Shown here piece by piece: positions 62,341 through 64,000 of a stretch of DNA of 64,000 nt; the stretch's first letter is position 1, and each line of letters opens with the position of its first letter. This stretch comes from Dasypus novemcinctus. Its lineage: Eukaryota; Chordata; Mammalia; Cingulata; Dasypodidae. The DNA is taken from NCBI RefSeq assembly GCF_030445035.2, contig NC_080677.1, forward strand, positions 28,469,513-28,533,512, given 5' to 3'. The translations under genes were made by a program, and so were the position numbers. Below the pieces are notes generated by a model that saw nothing but the letters and a program-made list of their open reading frames with translations, searched no databases and was not told the DNA's origin.

Positions 62341-64000
62341 TCTAATACTCACCTTTACCAATCCCATCTCCAACATCACCCGTGAGTGGTCCTCTGCAAC
62401 GTCTGCTGGCACACCTCAGCCACTCAGTGAGGGTCTTCCACCACTCCCGAGGCAGCTTCTCCATTTCCTCCACACCCGCCTCCTCTAAACATCGGGCTGG
62501 CATGGCGCTCACCATACATCTTCCACCAACCCAAATGCCACCCTCCAGAAGCCGGACCCACAGCCAGTCCCTACACCCTGACAGCTGCTGGGATGGGAAG
62601 GCAAGAGACTGCCCCGCCACCTAGCCCAGGGATGGCCCTCCCTGCGCCAGCTACCTCCTCCCTCCCTGCCATCAGGCCTCATCCGAGGGGGTCTCTGAAG
62701 CTGCGAGTGAGCCCCAGGACCTGAGCCCCAGGACCAGCTGGTGGATTCTGTAGGCCCTGCCCCGGGATCTCTGGCTCAGGCCTTTTCGAGACTCAGATTA
62801 TGGTCCTCTAGAATCAGTTCCTTATTTTTTCTTTTAATTAAGCATAAGAAAAATCTCTGATAGAGCATTCACCTACATGTCACCGAATTTCAGCTAGTTG
62901 CACACAGAAAAGAAGGAAGCATGGTTTCATCTCTCAGGGCCCAAGCGGCCCTTCTTGTGCCTAACACAATCATCTCTTTGTTGGAACTGAGTTTCCTGAG
63001 AGCCTAGAAACCATAGAGACTTGAGTTTTCTGGCTTAGCCTCATCTCCATTCTTTCTAATGACAGGATGACAGCTAGGCTCAGCATGGTCAACAGGATGC
63101 GGGCTAGGAGCCTAGAAACCTGCGCTCTGCCCACCCTGGGAATGTGTCCTGAACCCCCATTTCCTCTCCATTGGCCTCAGTTTTTCCAGCTGCTCTTGGA
63201 GAAGCCACTGCTGAGTCGTCCTTAGGGGCCTCTTCAGGCCCTTCCCAGAATGGGAGCACCCCCTGCAAAGAACCAGAGCCCTGTGCTACTAACAGGCAGA
63301 ACAGTTACTCCCAGGATTGGGGTCACTTAAACGTGACTGCCTCTGTGATTCCACAAGAAAAAAGGAAGGAAGAGAAGGGAAGGAAAGGCAAGAAAGAAAT
63401 GCTTCTAGGAAAATCTACTCTTTGCTCTATGTGCTAAGTGAAAACTCAGTAACTGGGAAAAGAGGGACCAGCTATGTCCTCGGGTGTTTTATTTTTCCCT
63501 CCTGGATCCTGGCTGAAAGGCCAGTAGGGTACAGCAGGAGCAGCGTTCTATCCTACAGGAACTGCCGGCCAAGAGGAGGCATTGAGGACATCCTGGCAGC
63601 TGAGGATGGTAGGGAATCAGGACATCCCTGCAGAGGGGGCTGCTAAAGCCAGGAAGCTGCTCCCCACCTCAAAGAGGACAGGGGCGTGAGCCCGGATGGT
63701 GCTAGAGGTTGGTTAACACCTCTGCGTCCTTCCCTCACAGCCACTTAGGAGACTACTGCATCGCTGGAACCAGTCTATTGAGGCCAGTAATCTTGTTCTC
63801 ATCACAACCTTAGAGCTGCTCCTTAGGGGTGTGGTGCAGAAGCTCGGGCCAAAAGAAGAACTCGAAGGCTCTGAATCCTTTAACTTTGGAATAGGGAAGG
63901 TACAATCACTCCCTCACCTTTATCCCTGAGAGGGAAACGTTGCTGCTTGATTTCCCACACAGAGTCAGGACTAGGATGGAGTTCTCCTGCCTCACGGTTA

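Larger units (their letters stand above)
61165..64000 (-). other. MINDY4: MINDY4 intron upstream of exon A (partial)
   Basis: Ends ttttacag before exon A and runs off the right edge. It holds the nested-insertion cluster at 61478-62340. From 62.4 to 64.0 kb I see no exon or clear repeat; a gtgagt at about 62350 is discussed under rejected items. Confidence 0.7.

Noticed and set aside
62342-62480. Candidate MINDY4 exon with donor AAAG|gtgagt, ending GDGIGKG
   Set aside because: The residues do not resemble the expected MINDY4 segment before [10 protein letters not shown] and no matching acceptor frame was found; kept only as intron.

Overview
This is a 64-kb window of mammalian nuclear DNA. 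There is no prokaryotic gene organisation: coding sequence is split into short exons with GT/GC...AG borders, set among LINE, SINE, MIR and DNA-transposon debris. Two interrupted tRNA-derived SINE copies of the armadillo/sloth (DAS-like) type, and a retroelement family I associate with Xenarthra, suggest an armadillo or sloth. That placement rests on repeat recognition from memory, not on a database search.

The one protein-coding gene I can support is MINDY4 (FAM188B), a MINDY-family deubiquitinase. It is read on the minus strand, so its 5' end lies off the right edge. Eleven consecutive 3' exons are present: 61048-61164, 59591-59679, 50451-50552, 48834-48897, 47632-47697, 42312-42379, 30311-30374, 26551-26712, 20831-21011, 20178-20250 and the terminal coding exon 4942-4990. 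They join in frame without stops over 1035 bases (344 codons plus stop) and cover essentially the whole catalytic domain, including the oxyanion-hole Gln, the nucleophilic Cys (GGPCGVLA) and the His in SESHF. The intron between the Gln and the Cys has a GC donor (AAG|gcaagt).

Layout, left to right. 1-3100: antisense L1 ORF2 remnant. 3160-3520: DAS-like SINE. 3520-4941: non-coding sequence downstream of the MINDY4 stop, probably including the 3' UTR. 4991-20177: a 15.2-kb last intron holding an antisense OSBPL9 processed-pseudogene fragment fused to a retroelement (5895-7715), and a nearly full-length antisense L1 (7840-15800). That L1 is split by a 2.06-kb non-coding retroelement and carries a 225-bp inverted duplication. 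20-31 kb: exons among ancient repeats. 30.4-42.3 kb: a large intron with a 17-bp minisatellite (39259-39836). 42-61 kb: five more exons. 61.2-64 kb: intron upstream of the first exon seen, with a cluster of nested insertions (61478-62340).

The rest is intronic or flanking sequence rich in MIR and other ancient mammalian repeats. I found no second active gene, rRNA, tRNA gene, CRISPR array or convincing CpG-island promoter.
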